Notes: a model not told the origin generated them from the sequence alone. DNA of 64,000 nt from Maniola hyperantus (GCF_902806685.2 NC_048539.1:3360501-3424500); one strand, 5' to 3'; shown: positions 32,214 to 43,670, counted from the first letter of the stretch. A program made the numbers and translations.

Positions 32214-32635
32214 CTAGCTGATGCCCGCGACTTCGTCCGCGTGGCATTAGGTTTTTTAAAAATCCCCGGGGAACTCTTTGATTTTCCGGGATAAAAAGTA
32301 GCCTAAGACCCATAAAAAATCACGTCAATCCGTTGTACCGTTGCGACGTGATTGAAGGACAAACCAATAAACCAACAAACAAACACACTTTCGCATTTAT
32401 AATAAGGGTAGTGACTAGCTGATGTCAGTGACTTATTTTTAGACGATTTCTAGGTTATCAGAATCCCATGGGAACTTTTTATTTTCGGTGATATAAACCG
32501 CTTGTAACTCTCCACGTCTTGAACTATTACCCGTGCAAAAAATCACGGCAATCCATTCCTCCGTTGCGACGTGATTAAAGGCCAAATCAATAAATCACCA
32601 AGCAACACTTTAGCATTTATAATATGGGTGTAGTG
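32214..32635 (-). mobile_element. Two Hel-B elements head to tail
   Basis: The first (32214-32411) starts CTAGCTGATGCCCGCGACTT and ends CATTTATAATAAGGGTAG. The next starts CTAGCTGATGTCAGTGACTT at 32414 and ends TTATAATATGGGTGTAGTG. The second has lost the hairpin sequence. Confidence 0.75.
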
Positions 32636-32710
32636 ATGTGAAGAAGCAGTATCAGTAATATTCGGCAGATAAGGGAATTAATCCCGAGCACGATCACGCA
32701 CGATTTTTAC

Positions 32711-33145
32711 TCTGTGGGTCAACTGTGATGTCAAAAGTACGGTTCACCTTTGAATTAATAAGGACTGAAATCTTGCTTTTGTCATGATAATAATCTAATG
32801 ATGATAATGATCAAATCTATGATTTGTATAGTAATTAGACAAGGTTAGCTTTAAGTTTTATTGTAATATTTTCATAATCTAAATCTAAATATATAAAAGG
32901 AAAAGGTGACTGACTGACTGACTGACTGATCTAACAACGCACAGCTCAAACTACTGGACGGATCGGGCTGAAATTTGGCATGCAGATAGGTATATGACGT
33001 AGGCATCCACTAAGAAAGGATTTTTGAAAATTCAACCCGTATGGGGGTGAAATGGGGGTTTGAAATTTGTGTAGTCCACGCGGACGAAGTCGCGAGCATA
33101 AGCTAGTTAAACACATACAGTTAAAATGGCGCGTGAAAAGTAATT
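32711..33145. mobile_element. MITE split by a Hel-A insertion
   Basis: The left part (AAAAGTACGGTTCACCTTTG, TAAGGACTGAAATCTTGCTT) and right part (ACAGTTAAAATGGCGCGTGA) match the MITE at 7470-7610. A complete + strand Hel-A (32884-33106, TC start, CTAG end) sits between them together with other AT-rich sequence. Confidence 0.6.
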
Positions 33146-33149
33146 TTGT

Positions 33150-34105
33150 AAGTAGGTATACTTTACGCATCTTTTTTGTGAATTACCTCGACCTACTGGT
33201 AGACTGCCAGTAGACATCCAGACTAGTTAATTAGGAAAAGCTTGTTTTCTAAATTGAATTAAGATTTCATCAAAAGATAAGTGTGGCTACTTTACCCAAT
33301 TTCTAGACGTTCTTGAAACAAAAAGAACTACTTAAGGTTACAACGGCGTAAGTGTTCTATTGTTGACCAAGTTCAGGGTCGAGGAAATTACCCTCTATTT
33401 CTATCTTTAGTAACAGTCGGAAGTAGCTATCAATTAGGTATTCTACGACGAACTTGAAATAATTTCTTTATACTTACTATTGTTTAAGTAAATATAGACT
33501 CATAGTTATTTTTATTCGTTAGTATTAATAGGGCGTAGAGAGTAAGACATTTTTGTATGCGGTTTAGATTGTACAGGGGTGACATGCTCACTGTGACCAA
33601 AAACCTATAAATAAAGATAAAAAGAAAAGACTTGTTGCAATTAAGGTATCTTTTATGATTTTGATGACCTCGTGGTAGATGCAGTAGTGAGCGTTGTGGC
33701 CTTAGAAAGGAGTTTAACTGAAAAATGAAGAAGCAAAATCTCCCCCTCAGGGGTGCTAAAATAGGGGAGGAAAGTTTGTATAGCAGTTTTAATTAGGTAT
33801 GTGTTATTGTTATTTTAGTTAAGTACATCTAAGTGGTACCTAATGCCTACCCTGGCTTGAAGCCCTATACAGTGTGCACGTTACTGCATGCTAGAGATGT
33901 ATCATTACCATTTCTCCGTATAGATCAGGCCACAAAGACCTAGTTCGATTAGAGTAGGTACTCGAAACCAATTCTCACGTAAATGTTCAACAGCCAAATT
34001 CAACGTTTCTCTGAAATTTACAGCCCTCATAAATAAAATTGGAAAGCGACGGCATTGCGTGGATAATAATTTATCGCAATGTAGGTACCTAAACGGAAGT
34101 TAGAT
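33150..34105. other. Anonymous AT-rich stretch
   Basis: No exon or complete element seen. Near 33840 a piece CCTACCCTGGCTTGAAGCCC resembles the right end of the hAT-like MITE at 36192-36395. Confidence 0.4.
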
Positions 34106-34109
34106 TTAC

Positions 34110-34255
34110 ATCCATTCTAATCCACACTAATATCAATATAATTGCGAACGTGTGTCTTTCTGATAGTTGTCCACGGCCGAACCGTTTAACCGATTTTGAT
34201 GAAATGTACAGCTTACATCCCGTAGGCAGACATAGGCTACGTAAACTCTACTACC
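34110..34255 (+). mobile_element. Hel-C 5' fragment
   Basis: GCGAACGTGTGTCTTTCTGA, then AACCGTTTAACCGATTTTGA and CAGACATAGGCTACG. Translated frames here have no other significance. Confidence 0.55.
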
Positions 34256-34917
34256 TAAACAGGCTGATTTATATGATATTTCTTGCGGCATTGTACGAAA
34301 ATCATGTAACCAGCACATACCTAACTGAAATCCCCGTTCTGTCCCCGGATTTGAGGATTTGTTTCAAGAAACGAAAGTAGATAAGAAAGGGTGCAATAAA
34401 AAATAAACACAAAGATTTTTGTAACCAATTTGAAGTGAAAACTTCTCTAGTACCGTTGTGATTTGAAACTCAACGAAACGAAAAACCGACACTTGAAAGA
34501 GACAAATAGGAAAATCGTAAAAATCTTACAGAAAGTGCGTTTAAATTAATTGCAATGTTTGTTACAATTTTCTTCTACTTACGTTTATTTTGCTTCAGTG
34601 AAGTCTTGTTCTGAAATAATGTAAAATAGCAGCAAATCTTCAAAGCCTGTATTGAGCGCGTAAACACAAATCCAGTATTCTTCGATTTGAATACTAAGTG
34701 GAACACGGAATACAAATCCACTGGATTCTAAATTCGATCATGCGGCCCAGGCTTTCAAATGTTTGAACAACTTTGCTGTTTTCAACAGGAACGCTTTGTG
34801 TTTGTAGATTTCGTGAATATTTTACTGAGTCTGTTTTATACATGCTTATGTCTTACACATAACATAATACAGTCCACGGCTTACACACCTTTCAAATCCC
34901 TCTTTTACCTGAAGACT

Positions 34918-35145
34918 TAGTCTGTCAAGAAACCCTAGTAATAAGAAAAGGGTACTTCCCGTTGACCTAGAATCATGAAATTTGGCAGGTAGGTCTTATA
35001 GCAGACATTCGGGGAAAAATCTGAAAACCGTGAATTTGTAGTTACATCACACAAAAGAAATTAAATTGTGGTCATGAACCAATAATTAGTATTTTCAATT
35101 ATCAAAGTAAGATAACTATATCAAGTGGGGTATCATTATATTATA
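34918..35145 (-). mobile_element. Rep-R fragment
   Basis: TAGTCTGTCAAGAAACCCTA, GTACTTCCCGTTGACCTAGA and TAACTATATCAAGTGGGGTA; both ends missing. Confidence 0.6.
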
Positions 35146-35424
35146 CTAGTACTTATTATATTATTCTGTGCCAAAGCTTGCGACGCCATACGAGAGTACC
35201 TATTATTCATTTCCGCTCGCAAGAAAAGCTAAAGATATGCTTTTCTTAACAGCCCTTCTTTAACCATACCTATCTTTTATGAAAAAGTTTTTAATACCGT
35301 TGCACAATATTCTCAGGCGACATTTACTTGCCTTTTAATTTCCTCTCTCTACGTCGCGTCGCGCCGCCATCTTGTCGCAACGTTCCTTGTCTTCTTCCGT
35401 TGTGCAATTTTCTTTGCACAGCAG

Positions 35425-35845
35425 GTCTGGTAGTTTGAGCTGTGCGTTGATAGATCGGTTAGTCAGTCAGTCACCTTTTCCTTTTATATATTTAGATTCC
35501 CTATTATTTCTTTTTGCAAAATTTCAGCTTTCTAGATCCGAACGTTATTTGAAATTCCTAAAAATACACTTGTGTATTTGATACGAGTATCAAGAATAAA
35601 TAAATAAAATAAATAAAATAAAAATCTTTTTTATTCGAATAAACTTTTACAAGTACCTACTTACGAATAGTTGGATGCATCTTCCACTGGTTCGGAATGC
35701 CTTTAATGTGTAAGCGGTAAGTAGATAGATAAAAGTGGCCAATTTTTTTTGGGCGAAGAATAAAGCCTGCTATATTACAACCAGCAAGTATAACATAACA
35801 TTCTTGGCATCATTTCTTGCCGGTAAGACTCGTACAGTAGGAAAT
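35425..35845 (-). mobile_element. Hel-A head fragment and LINE 3' end
   Basis: 35425-35500 has TTTGAGCTGTGCGTTGATAG, CAGT units and CCTTTTATATATTTAGA. 35620-35840 has AATAAACTTTTACAAGTACC, CACTGGTTCGGAATGCC and ATTTCTTGCCGGTAAGACTC, a reverse LINE 3' UTR. Confidence 0.55.
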
Positions 35846-36183
35846 TAGATAGAAAAAAAATAGGTAAGCATAATTCGATACTGACATCAAAGCTTCCGAC
35901 CAACTTCTAAAAAAGTTACATTTCCTTCAGATGTCATCCACTGTAGCAAAATACTTTAAGAATTCATGAGCTTTCCTATCCTTTTTGGCAAAATTAAGTA
36001 TCATTGGCAGTAGCGGCACGTCTAAATGGAAACTTTCCGCTTGGCAATGAAAAAAGACATCTACTTATTTATTTTTATTCTGTTCAGTATAAAAATATAG
36101 TATGTAGAATTATTATGAAACTTGGTAACCTTTGAGCACACCCTCCATCCGCCATGCAAGCGAACCGATTTAATTGTTAATCG

Positions 36184-36403
36184 GATGTGCGCAGTGGCGT
36201 GCAGGTCATAGAGGCATAAAGCACTGCTTACCCCAGTTGTAATAGCTCAATGCTATTACAACTGGGGTAAGCAGTGCTTTATGCCTCTATGACCTATTTT
36301 TTTTAATTTATTTTTTAATTTCATTTTGAACTGCCAATAAACAGGTTCCTAGCTAACTAGTGCCTACCCTGGCTTCAAACCTGTGCACGCCACTGGATGT
36401 GCG
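36184..36403. mobile_element. hAT-like MITE with 8-bp target duplication
   Basis: The element 36192-36395 (204 bp) starts CAGTGGCGTGCA and ends TGCACGCCACTG. Exact GATGTGCG octamers flank it (36184-36191 and 36396-36403). An 8-bp duplication and CAGTG-type ends are typical of hAT transposons. The interior holds a nearly perfect fold-back (GGTCATAGAGGCATAAAGCA and its inverse, to 36293). Confidence 0.85.
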
Positions 36404-36446
36404 GATAGGCTGGTGCGGTAGTCTACCGCACCAGCCTATCCGCACA
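36399..36446. repeat. Perfect 48-bp palindrome
   Basis: TGTGCGGATAGGCTGGTGCG and CGCACCAGCCTATCCGCACA are exact inverses around GTAGTCTAC. It overlaps the right target duplication of the hAT-like MITE. Confidence 0.75.
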
Positions 36447-36454
36447 CGATTTAT

Positions 36455-37030
36455 GTGTTGGTAACATGTAACATGTACATATTACTTGTGGGATTTACCA
36501 TCACTGACAATGGTGATAACACATTCTACTCAGTGGTGGCAACGTCTGTGGTGGTGTCACTATTTCGGGACCTTGAGAACTTAACGTGGGTAACCATTTA
36601 TAACAAAATCCCGCAAACCATTTTTGACTTGCCTTTACACAAGTTTAAAAAATCTATTAAAAGTATGCTCCTGAAAAAAACATATTACACAATTGAAGAT
36701 TATCTAAGTAGGTAAATGATAAAAGAGCGTGGATTTGACCTGCAGCTCTTTCCAGCAACGCGTAGGACTGCAAATACTTTTCTTATACATGGCATAATAT
36801 TGTATGTAAAAACATACAATTGCTCTTTTCAAAGAGGCAATGGCATAATATTGTATATAAAAACATACAATATTATGCCATTGCCTCTTTGAAAAGAGCA
36901 ACCGCCGAGTTTCTGCTGGTTCTTCTCGCTAGGACAGGCATTCAGAACCAGTGGTAGATGTATCTGACGGTTCAAAGATACCTACTTGTAAAAGAATAAT
37001 TGAATAAAAATATTTTTATTTATTTATAAC
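36455..37030 (+). pseudogene. LINE C-terminus and 3' UTR carrying a fold-back
   Basis: The frame closing at 36715 ends with YNKIPQTIFDLPLHKFKKSI and KSMLLKKTYYTIEDYLSR, the standard C-terminus of insect CR1/Jockey-like LINEs. The inverse of this DNA lies at 62530-62630. The 3' UTR contains CAGAACCAGTGGTAGATG and ends near AATAAAAATATTTTTATTTA. The UTR is interrupted by a fold-back at 36787-36902 (TTGCTCTTTTCAAAGAGGCA and inverse around ATGGCATAATATTGTA). Confidence 0.75.
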
Positions 37031-37095
37031 GTCCATTGGTGAACCAAGCTATGATTATAATATGAGCCTCTTCCATTTGTCACACAGTTACAGTA

Positions 37096-37214
37096 CACGA
37101 CAGGTTGAGATGGCAATCGGGGTATGAGGCGGGGAGACCCCGCACAGCCCCCATGCTAACCCGGTGCGAGTGTGCGGGGCGTTCCCTCTCCGATTATCAT
37201 CTCGACCTGTCACA
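37096..37214. mobile_element. TA-flanked MITE with GACAGGTTGAGATGG ends
   Basis: GACAGGTTGAGATGGCAATC and GATTATCATCTCGACCTGTC are near-inverse ends around a GC-rich core (GCGGGGAGACCCCGC). TA lies on each side. A piece (CCCCGATTGCTAACCCAACC) is also at 51430. Confidence 0.65.
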
Positions 37215-37219
37215 TACTA

Positions 37220-37755
37220 TACCTAATCTGATTTTTTACAGATTTTCTCATTCTTGTCTTGATCGCGTAAATAATAATATTCTGAGCATCGTCACCTTGA
37301 GCTTTCTTGTCTGGCCCTTAGAATATCTAAACCACTGTCTATACCTATAAGATTAATTTCTAACTGTTAGCTAACTGAATACATATAGAGTAGCTTATAA
37401 AGTTTGTTCGGGTGTTCCAAAACCGCATCGTTTAAAGCAAGCTTACCTAATCATCGGATACTTCGATACTTAGATTTATCAAGAAGTTGTTCAATTATGA
37501 ACAAAGCGGCCGCAGGCCGAGATCGCGAGCAAACTCCACGATCGGCCAAATCTGATTGTATAATTAAATTAAATACCCTCATTGGTCTGCTGACACAGTA
37601 TATTGAGATCAGAATGTCGATTCTGGAAAATTGGCTGAATTTATAGTGAGAGTGTATCGGCAACTATCGGCCAATCAGAGGTGATATTGATCGTCACACT
37701 GTAGCTATCGTATTTACCGTAATCGAGCAACTGTATCTTTATTCATATTCATACT
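37220..37755. other. No recognisable feature
   Basis: The sense and antisense open frames at 37404-37663 overlap each other and match no family I know. No splice context or repeat ends seen. Confidence 0.35.
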
Positions 37756-37759
37756 AATC

Positions 37760-38370
37760 ACTACCCATCCTACTAATCCTTCTAATATTATAAATGTGAA
37801 AGTGTGGATGTTTGGATTTTAAGATGTTTGTTACTCAATCATGCAAAAACGGCTGAACGGATTTGGATGAAATTTGGAATGGAGATAGATTATACCGTGA
37901 ATTAACACATAGGCTACTTTTTATCCCGGAAAATTGAAGAGTTCACACGGGATTTTTAAAAACCTAATTCCACGCGGACGAAGTCGCGGGCATCAGTCAG
38001 TATTATTATAAATGTGAAGTGTGTTTGTTTGTTGGTTTAGTTGTCCGATGGTTTGTTATTTGGTCCTTCAATCACGCCACAACGGAGCAACGGATCGGCG
38101 TGATTTTTTGCATAGTAACTGTTAAAGACCTTGAAAGTGATATAGGCTACCGGAAAATCAAAGTGTTACGGATAAATCACGGTATTAAAAAAAACTAAAT
38201 CCACGCGAACGACGCATCAGCTATCAGCTAGTTACTTATATTATAGATTCGAAAGTGTGTCTGTCTGTATGTCTGTTTGTTAGCTTTTCACGGCCCATCC
38301 GTTAAGTTTATTTTGACGAAATTTGGTACAAAGATAGCTTGCATCCCGGGAAAGGACATAGGATACTTTT
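37760..38370 (+). mobile_element. Three Helitron-like elements in a row (Hel-B-type, Hel-B, Hel-C)
   Basis: 37760-37998 ends in CCACGCGGACGAAGTCGCGG and CATCAG; 38000-38231 has TCCTTCAATCACGCCACAAC and ends CATCAGCTATCAGCTAG; 38245-38370 is a 5' Hel-C piece (TTTTCACGGCCCATCCGTTA). All are in the same orientation. Confidence 0.7.
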
Positions 38371-38379
38371 TTACTAAAA

Positions 38380-39255
38380 AAGGTGTTTGGTGTACAAAGT
38401 ATACACCGTGTATTCTTTCTGTCTTTGTGCATTGATAGATGAAAAAACAGTCAACACAACCTATGATCTTGATGAACTTTATAAAAGATGTAAAAGTTGT
38501 GTATTTGAATACACAACTTTTCTATTTTATTCTCTTCTATTGGTAAACACAATGAAAAGTGTTTTTGTGATAATACCTCGTTTCTAAATAAGTTCTCTTT
38601 TTGGTCGTTATTCTTGGAAAAGCATTTACTTCACAATGAATAACTTATGATTTTCGTAGAATACGTATTTATATATGAAACAACAAATGTTATCGAGCTT
38701 TTTGACAAAAAGCTACTTATAAAGATTAAAATAAATTCAAATGGAACACTTCCCAGTCCGCAGGCGTGCTACTCACATTTTATTTAACTTATCTTGCATG
38801 TATATTGTCCTACAGATACAAGCAAAAACCACTTTAAATTTTCCACTTATCTGCGTCTGTAATCTCTTTTTATTTTCTTTACATTTTGGTGACTTTGGTT
38901 TACGTATTTCATTAGGCTGTGGCATATAATTGTTAACTAACAATTAGCCGGATTATGAGTGGGAACAATAAACAGTATCTGTTATGTATTTAGTTATGTT
39001 ATACCTGTCATTTAATTAAACACATGTACAGAAACATATTATTATTTGGTTCGTGTACTTATAAACGTATTATTACCACTGTGCCTATAATTATTATGTA
39101 GAACGAATGAAACATTGCGGGCGTAAATTAAATTAGGTACACAAAACACAGAGTAGAGAAAATTATAGACATAGACATGACAGTATGCGGCAGGCAGCTT
39201 CTAAGTAAATGAAAATTACGATGAAAATTGTTTGGTCGTGGTTTTCTTGATAAAA
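38380..39255. other. Anonymous AT-rich stretch
   Basis: Open frames of 62-66 codons occur here, but none resembles a known protein. No repeat family of the window is evident. Confidence 0.35.
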
Positions 39256-39261
39256 AATTGA

Positions 39262-39462
39262 AAACTTTTAAATGCTTTTTTATTTATTTTAGACGACATA
39301 TTGCAGTCGTTTCGAGTGATACCACCTAAAGCTTTGTCTGAAAATCAGCGCTACGACAGTCAAATACTGCAACATCATGCAAATGCAGTGGCCATTTTAG
39401 ACGATCCACAGATTCTTAAATGTTCTTTTTTCAAAGTAGATATTGAAATTTCTAACTCATAG
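39262..39462 (+). other. Unassigned exon-like open frame
   Basis: This frame has no ATG, yet from the acceptor-like TTATTTATTTTAG (AG at 39291-39292) it is open for 56 codons to a TAG at 39460. It encodes DDILQSFRVIPPKALSENQR, then YDSQILQHHANAVAILDDPQ and a short charged tail. Its balanced composition differs from the low-complexity frames around it. I do not recognise the family. It could be a last exon of a gene whose other exons are outside my recognition, a pseudo-exon, or a transposon remnant. Confidence 0.35.
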
Positions 39463-39679
39463 ATAGCTTTTTAAGTTCACTTTTAATTCTGTAGGTTCTA
39501 ATTTTTTTACTTTTTTTTTTGGTTCTTTAGGTAAAGAAATTGAACATTATATTTTTATTCTGGTAAATCTAAAGTCCATTTAAACCTAAGTGGAAAATTG
39601 TTTTTTCAATAATATTGTAAGTCTACTTTAGAGCAACATTTATTTATTTATTTTTATTTATTTCCACAAAAACAAAAGA

Positions 39680-39910
39680 TTAAAATGTTGATTTCTTCGT
39701 CCTCATAAGCGCTTGGCAGCTGCTTGTCTGAGCACTACATTCGCTACTAACAGAAATATGATTTTTCTCGAGCGCTCCGTCCATTTGTTCTGCAAGTCTA
39801 TTTACAAAAAAGTAATAAATTGCTGGAACAAGCTTCCGACTGCCGTTTTTGTTGTGATAGCGATAATGCATTTTAAAAGGTTCCATTATAATAATTTTAC
39901 GGCCTAATGG
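39680..39910 (+). pseudogene. Weak LINE C-terminal relic
   Basis: The + frame has CKSIYKKVINCWNKLPTAVF followed by AIMHFKRF, resembling the LWNxLPxAVFP...FK end of the LINE at 52 kb. It is short, diverged and 5'-truncated. Confidence 0.4.
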
Positions 39911-40144
39911 AATAATTCTCATATTTTTAGTATTGTGAGTAGGTAGAACAAAGTTAAATTTTGTTTAAAGGTTAAAGCACAAGTAACTACCTACACAGTT
40001 TTTCTGTTTTTCGGACAAAATAAACTGCGAAGAATAATACAACAAGTTACTTATAATAGGTACGTGCTAAAACAACTGCTTGAAGCACTAAGTAAGTATG
40101 ATATCCCCATACAAATTTCGACTACGGCAGCCAATCTGTGAGTG

Positions 40145-40345
40145 GCCGCGTGGATTTAGGTTTATATCCCGTTGATACTATTTGATTTTCTGGGATAAAA
40201 GTAGCCTGTCTTTCTCCGGGATGCAAACTATTCTCTGTACCTACCAAATTTCGTCAATGTCGGTAAAGTGGATGGGCCATGAAAGGTAACAGACAAACAG
40301 ACATACTAATACTCAGACAGACACACTTTCGTATTCATAACATTA
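40145..40345 (-). mobile_element. Hel-C element
   Basis: CGCGTGGATTTAGGTTTATA, TCTGGGATAAAAGTAGCCTG, GGATGGGCCATGAAAGG and ACACTTTCGTATTCATAACA in reverse orientation. Confidence 0.65.
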
Positions 40346-40687
40346 GTATGCAAGTGCGGCTAGCAAAATTTTTATCATTCCCGCAAAGATGACCAGCGGA
40401 ATTCAATTTCCGGATAAAAATTTAATGGGAATTTTAGAGTAGCGGCAATTCCGCCCCCGCAAGAGGCTCTCTACTCGTGTATCCCGAAGGGCGGGCTTTG
40501 TGGAATGGTTTCATATTGCTTGTTCACAATGGTGGACACTTTTACAGTAATATTCTAGCAATGCTCCACGAGTTTCGTATTGCTTCTTAAAATTTTCTCT
40601 TTCTCTGAGATGTATTCCTCGTTTCTGAGGGCTGTAACCCTTTCCAATTAATCACATAACGTTGGGATACCTCCCCCTTATTTTTAG

Positions 40688-40800
40688 GGTATTTTTCCGT
40701 AGACCTTAAAAGGAAAAACGGAACCCTTATAGGATCACTTTGTTGTCTGTCTGTCCGTCCGTCTGTCAGTCAAGAAACAGAAAAAGTAAAAATAAATAAA
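40688..40800 (-). mobile_element. Rep-R end fragment
   Basis: CGTAGACCTTAAAAGGAAAA, GGAACCCTTATAGGATCACT and GTCT/GTCC repeats, then direct fusion to CAGAAAAAGTAAAAATAAAT. Confidence 0.6.
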
Positions 40801-41054
40801 AATCATGTTTTTTTTAAATGATTCTCTTTAATAATGAATTCTAGACCCATAAACTACCGCTGTCCAAAAATCACTTCATTTTATAACTACAGTCCAAGAC
40901 CCTACTGACTGATAATATGCGCTGTCATAACTCACAACTAGTAACGTCCCTCAATACATAGTATGGAACTAGTCGGGCACACTCTGACAAAAACCTGACC
41001 TAGACCGTATTTTATTATCATCGTGATGATCAGAAACGAAGGGACCCGTAAAAA

Positions 41055-41510
41055 ACCAGAGTAACCGACATAGCTAAATGGGTTGCGAAATAGAAGTGGC
41101 AATGAGCAGAGCAAATAGTTTGAAATAAAAACTCCCTAAAGTGTGAGGTTGCCATTCTAGCCCGTTGGGGTCCCAAAGTGCAATAATGGCAACCTCACAC
41201 TGAGGCTGAGATCTACAGAGCGCACTTTGACTTTGCCCAGACTTAAAATTGAGTAAAAACGAGACAGGTTTATGTGAGACATATAGCTCTGTTTCGTTTA
41301 AACTCTAAACATAGTTTAAGTCTAAGCATAATTAGAGTGCGCTCTATAGATTTCACCCTTAAAGCGCAGCGTCGGGAGAACCTCTACTGGGTGGACAGAA
41401 GACATCAAACGAGTCGCAGGGAACCGCTGGATTCAGGCGACGCAAGACCGTGGCATGTGAAAATCCCTACAAGAGACCCGTGTCCAGTAGATAATGATGA
41501 CTTTTTCGCG
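41055..41510 (+). pseudogene. RTE-type LINE C-terminal relic with nested MITE and hairpin
   Basis: 41064-41110 reads DIAKWVAK, stop, KWQ. 41389-41478 reads WTEDIKRVAGNRWIQATQDR followed by GM and stops. Together they are the C-terminal line of RTE endonuclease-reverse transcriptases, broken by stops. Between them lie a hairpin (41140-41201, AGTGTGAGGTTGCCATT and inverse) and a MITE at 41203-41359 whose ends share GAGATCTACAGAGCGCACTT and its inverse over about 45 bases. Confidence 0.65.
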
Positions 41511-41937
41511 CATGCACGATTGTAGTCAAAATATCACGCACGCGGCCGCTAACCTCAAAATGCTCTCAATTCATTTTTACAAAGCAAATGTCTCCTCCCA
41601 AGGGCCCTCACGCATATCGCGTAACTAAAATTCTATGAAAAACATTACCTCACATATTGTGTGGGATTACTTAGCAGCTTGTTTTAACTTTGTGACCTTT
41701 TTGAAAAGACGTAGGAGTTAAAGTCATAAAGGAGATCGCATACGGTGGCAGGTCGATCAAGGACCACCAGAACTGAAAAAGATACAAAATACAGTATTCA
41801 GAACGGAAAAAACTCACTTCGCTCATTGCAGCTTTAATAGAGGTTTCACTTTATCGATGACTTTAGCTAACTTCGGTAGCAATATGCTAAATGCGCCAAA
41901 GCGATTGAATCTTGCTCTTGATAGTACGTCATACATT

Positions 41938-42348
41938 TTTAGGATTCCGTACCTCAAAAGGAAAAACGGAGCCCTTATAGGATCACTTTGTTGTCTGTCT
42001 GTCTGTCTGTCAAGAAACCTACAGGGTACTTCCCATTGACTCAAAATTTGGCAGGTAGGTAGGTCTTATAGCTGACATTTAGGGGAAAATCTGAAAACCA
42101 TGAATTTGTGGTTACATCAAAAAAAAAATTGAGGTCATGAACTAATAATTAGTATTTTCAATTTTCGAAGTAAGATAACTATATTAAGTAATATATATCA
42201 TATAAAAGATCTTAACCTGTACATTCTACAGATTTTTATTAATTTTTAGCCATCATAGTTTTTGAATTATCGAGCAAAATATCGAAAAAGTACGACTGTA
42301 TCACGGAACCCTCGTTGCGCGAGCCTGACTCGCACTTGGCCGGTTTTT
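41938..42348 (-). mobile_element. Rep-R element, near full-length
   Basis: TAGGATTCCGTACCTCAAAA to TGACTCGCACTTGGCCGGTT with a GTCT tract; it explains both overlapping small frames here. Confidence 0.75.
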
Positions 42349-42431
42349 CACTATTAAATCATGCTTTGCTTTTCTTGCAGATCTGGCGGTTTTTGCGTTT
42401 ATTGCATTTCATCTCGTTTTATCAACATCAA

Positions 42432-42665
42432 CATCACCATCGCTGGCTCACTACTGAGCACCTCTCAGAATGAGAGGAGTTCGGCCATAATCCATACCCT
42501 GGCCAAGTGCGGATTGGCAGATTCACACACTTTTGATAACATTATAGAGAGCTCTTAAGCGTGCAGGTTTTCTCCGTTAAAGCAAGTGATATTATAATTT
42601 TAAACGAACATAATTAAAAAAAGTTAGAGGTGCGTGCTCGGGACTGAACTCCTGACCTCTCGAAT
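42432..42665 (-). mobile_element. SINE-A, shortened
   Basis: CATCGCTGGCTCACTACTGA, TCAGAATGAGAGGAGTTCGG and GTGCGTGCTCGGGACTGAAC; the box A end is lost near 42663. Confidence 0.7.
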
Positions 42666-42865
42666 AAACGGCTCTCGTTTTATACGATCACCGTTATAGG
42701 TTATTTTAAACGTGGGTTGAATACATAGTAGTGAACGGTAGGTATTGAACAACATAGCAATGTCTTATCCCTACTTTATCTCTATTTTGGTGTTCAACCC
42801 ACGGACCAAAACAATAAGTTTTTTTACAATATTTTGTATGTTAAGACAAACAGACGGACAGATAG

Positions 42866-43020
42866 GGCGTTTGTGCAGTCATCTGTATTCAAATGGTATC
42901 CGTGATTTTTCGAACTGGTCGTCATACAAATATATTCATTCGATTCGTATTTTTACGGAATCCATGTTTTTACGGATGAAACGCCCATACACGGAAACGC
43001 CCATAAACGGAAAGTCGGAT
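42866..43020. mobile_element. MITE related to the 29.0-kb element
   Basis: GGGCGTTTGTGCAGTCATCT, CGTGATTTTTCGAACTGGTC and GTTTTTACGGATGAAACGCC; the right end is degenerate. Confidence 0.45.
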
Positions 43021-43076
43021 GGACGTCAAAGGCATACTAATAGGGTCTTGTTGACACCCTTCGGGTACGGAACCCT

Positions 43077-43670
43077 TCTTTTATTTAACGCTGGGAAATG
43101 CATTTACGCGTCCCCCCCTCATGGAAGCCAGCCAGCTAACCAGCCAGCCAACCAACTGGAGGGAAGGTATGTGGGACTCGCCGACCGAGAGGCGACCAGA
43201 ATACCCACTAAAACCCAGTGGCACTCCTGCGCGTCGCCTGGTGAATGGGTCACGGGAACACCGAGGCAAACCACCGCGACCCAGCCAGCGACATCCGCTG
43301 AGGCGGACCCTCCACCGGGGACCCCACTCATGAGGTCCCCACACCGCACGTCCAAGGCGCACCGACGATGTGCGTGCGCCTTCCGACCCGGGGACCTAAC
43401 GGGCGACAACTGCAGACTCCGCGCACGTCGCCCGCGTCCCATCCTCCGCTTCGTCCACTGTGCCATCTGCTAGTCAGAGGGACACGCGGAGAAACCTCCC
43501 CCTGCCAGCTCATTAGCCATGGCTAACAATATCCCCGAAGAGAGATTATTAGCCATGTTACCGGGGTGCACCGGCCCGAATACTGCTCTTCACCTCGGAT
43601 GCCCGATGCATCCAAAAGGGACCAGCAGCACCCAGGCACACTGAGAGGTTACCTGGCTGGCAGTGACTGG
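43077..43670. mobile_element. GC-rich insertion flanked by 22-bp direct repeats
   Basis: A GC-rich 594-bp block in AT-rich DNA. CACCCTTCGGGTACGGAACC ends before it (43055-43076) and the same sequence with one change follows it (43671-43692), as for the long target duplication of a non-LTR element. Words such as GAGGCGACCAGAATACCCAC and GGGACACGCGGAGAAACC recur at 61600-61735. The long frames here (242, 115, 93 aa on both strands) arise from lack of AT-rich stops; none has a recognised domain. Probably LINE sequence from outside the reverse transcriptase. Confidence 0.6.

Noticed and set aside
42745..43473. 242-codon open frame, the second longest in the window
   Set aside because: It runs from a MITE and a Rep-Q end into the GC-rich insertion. 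Antisense frames of similar length overlap it and no domain is visible, so it is an effect of base composition.
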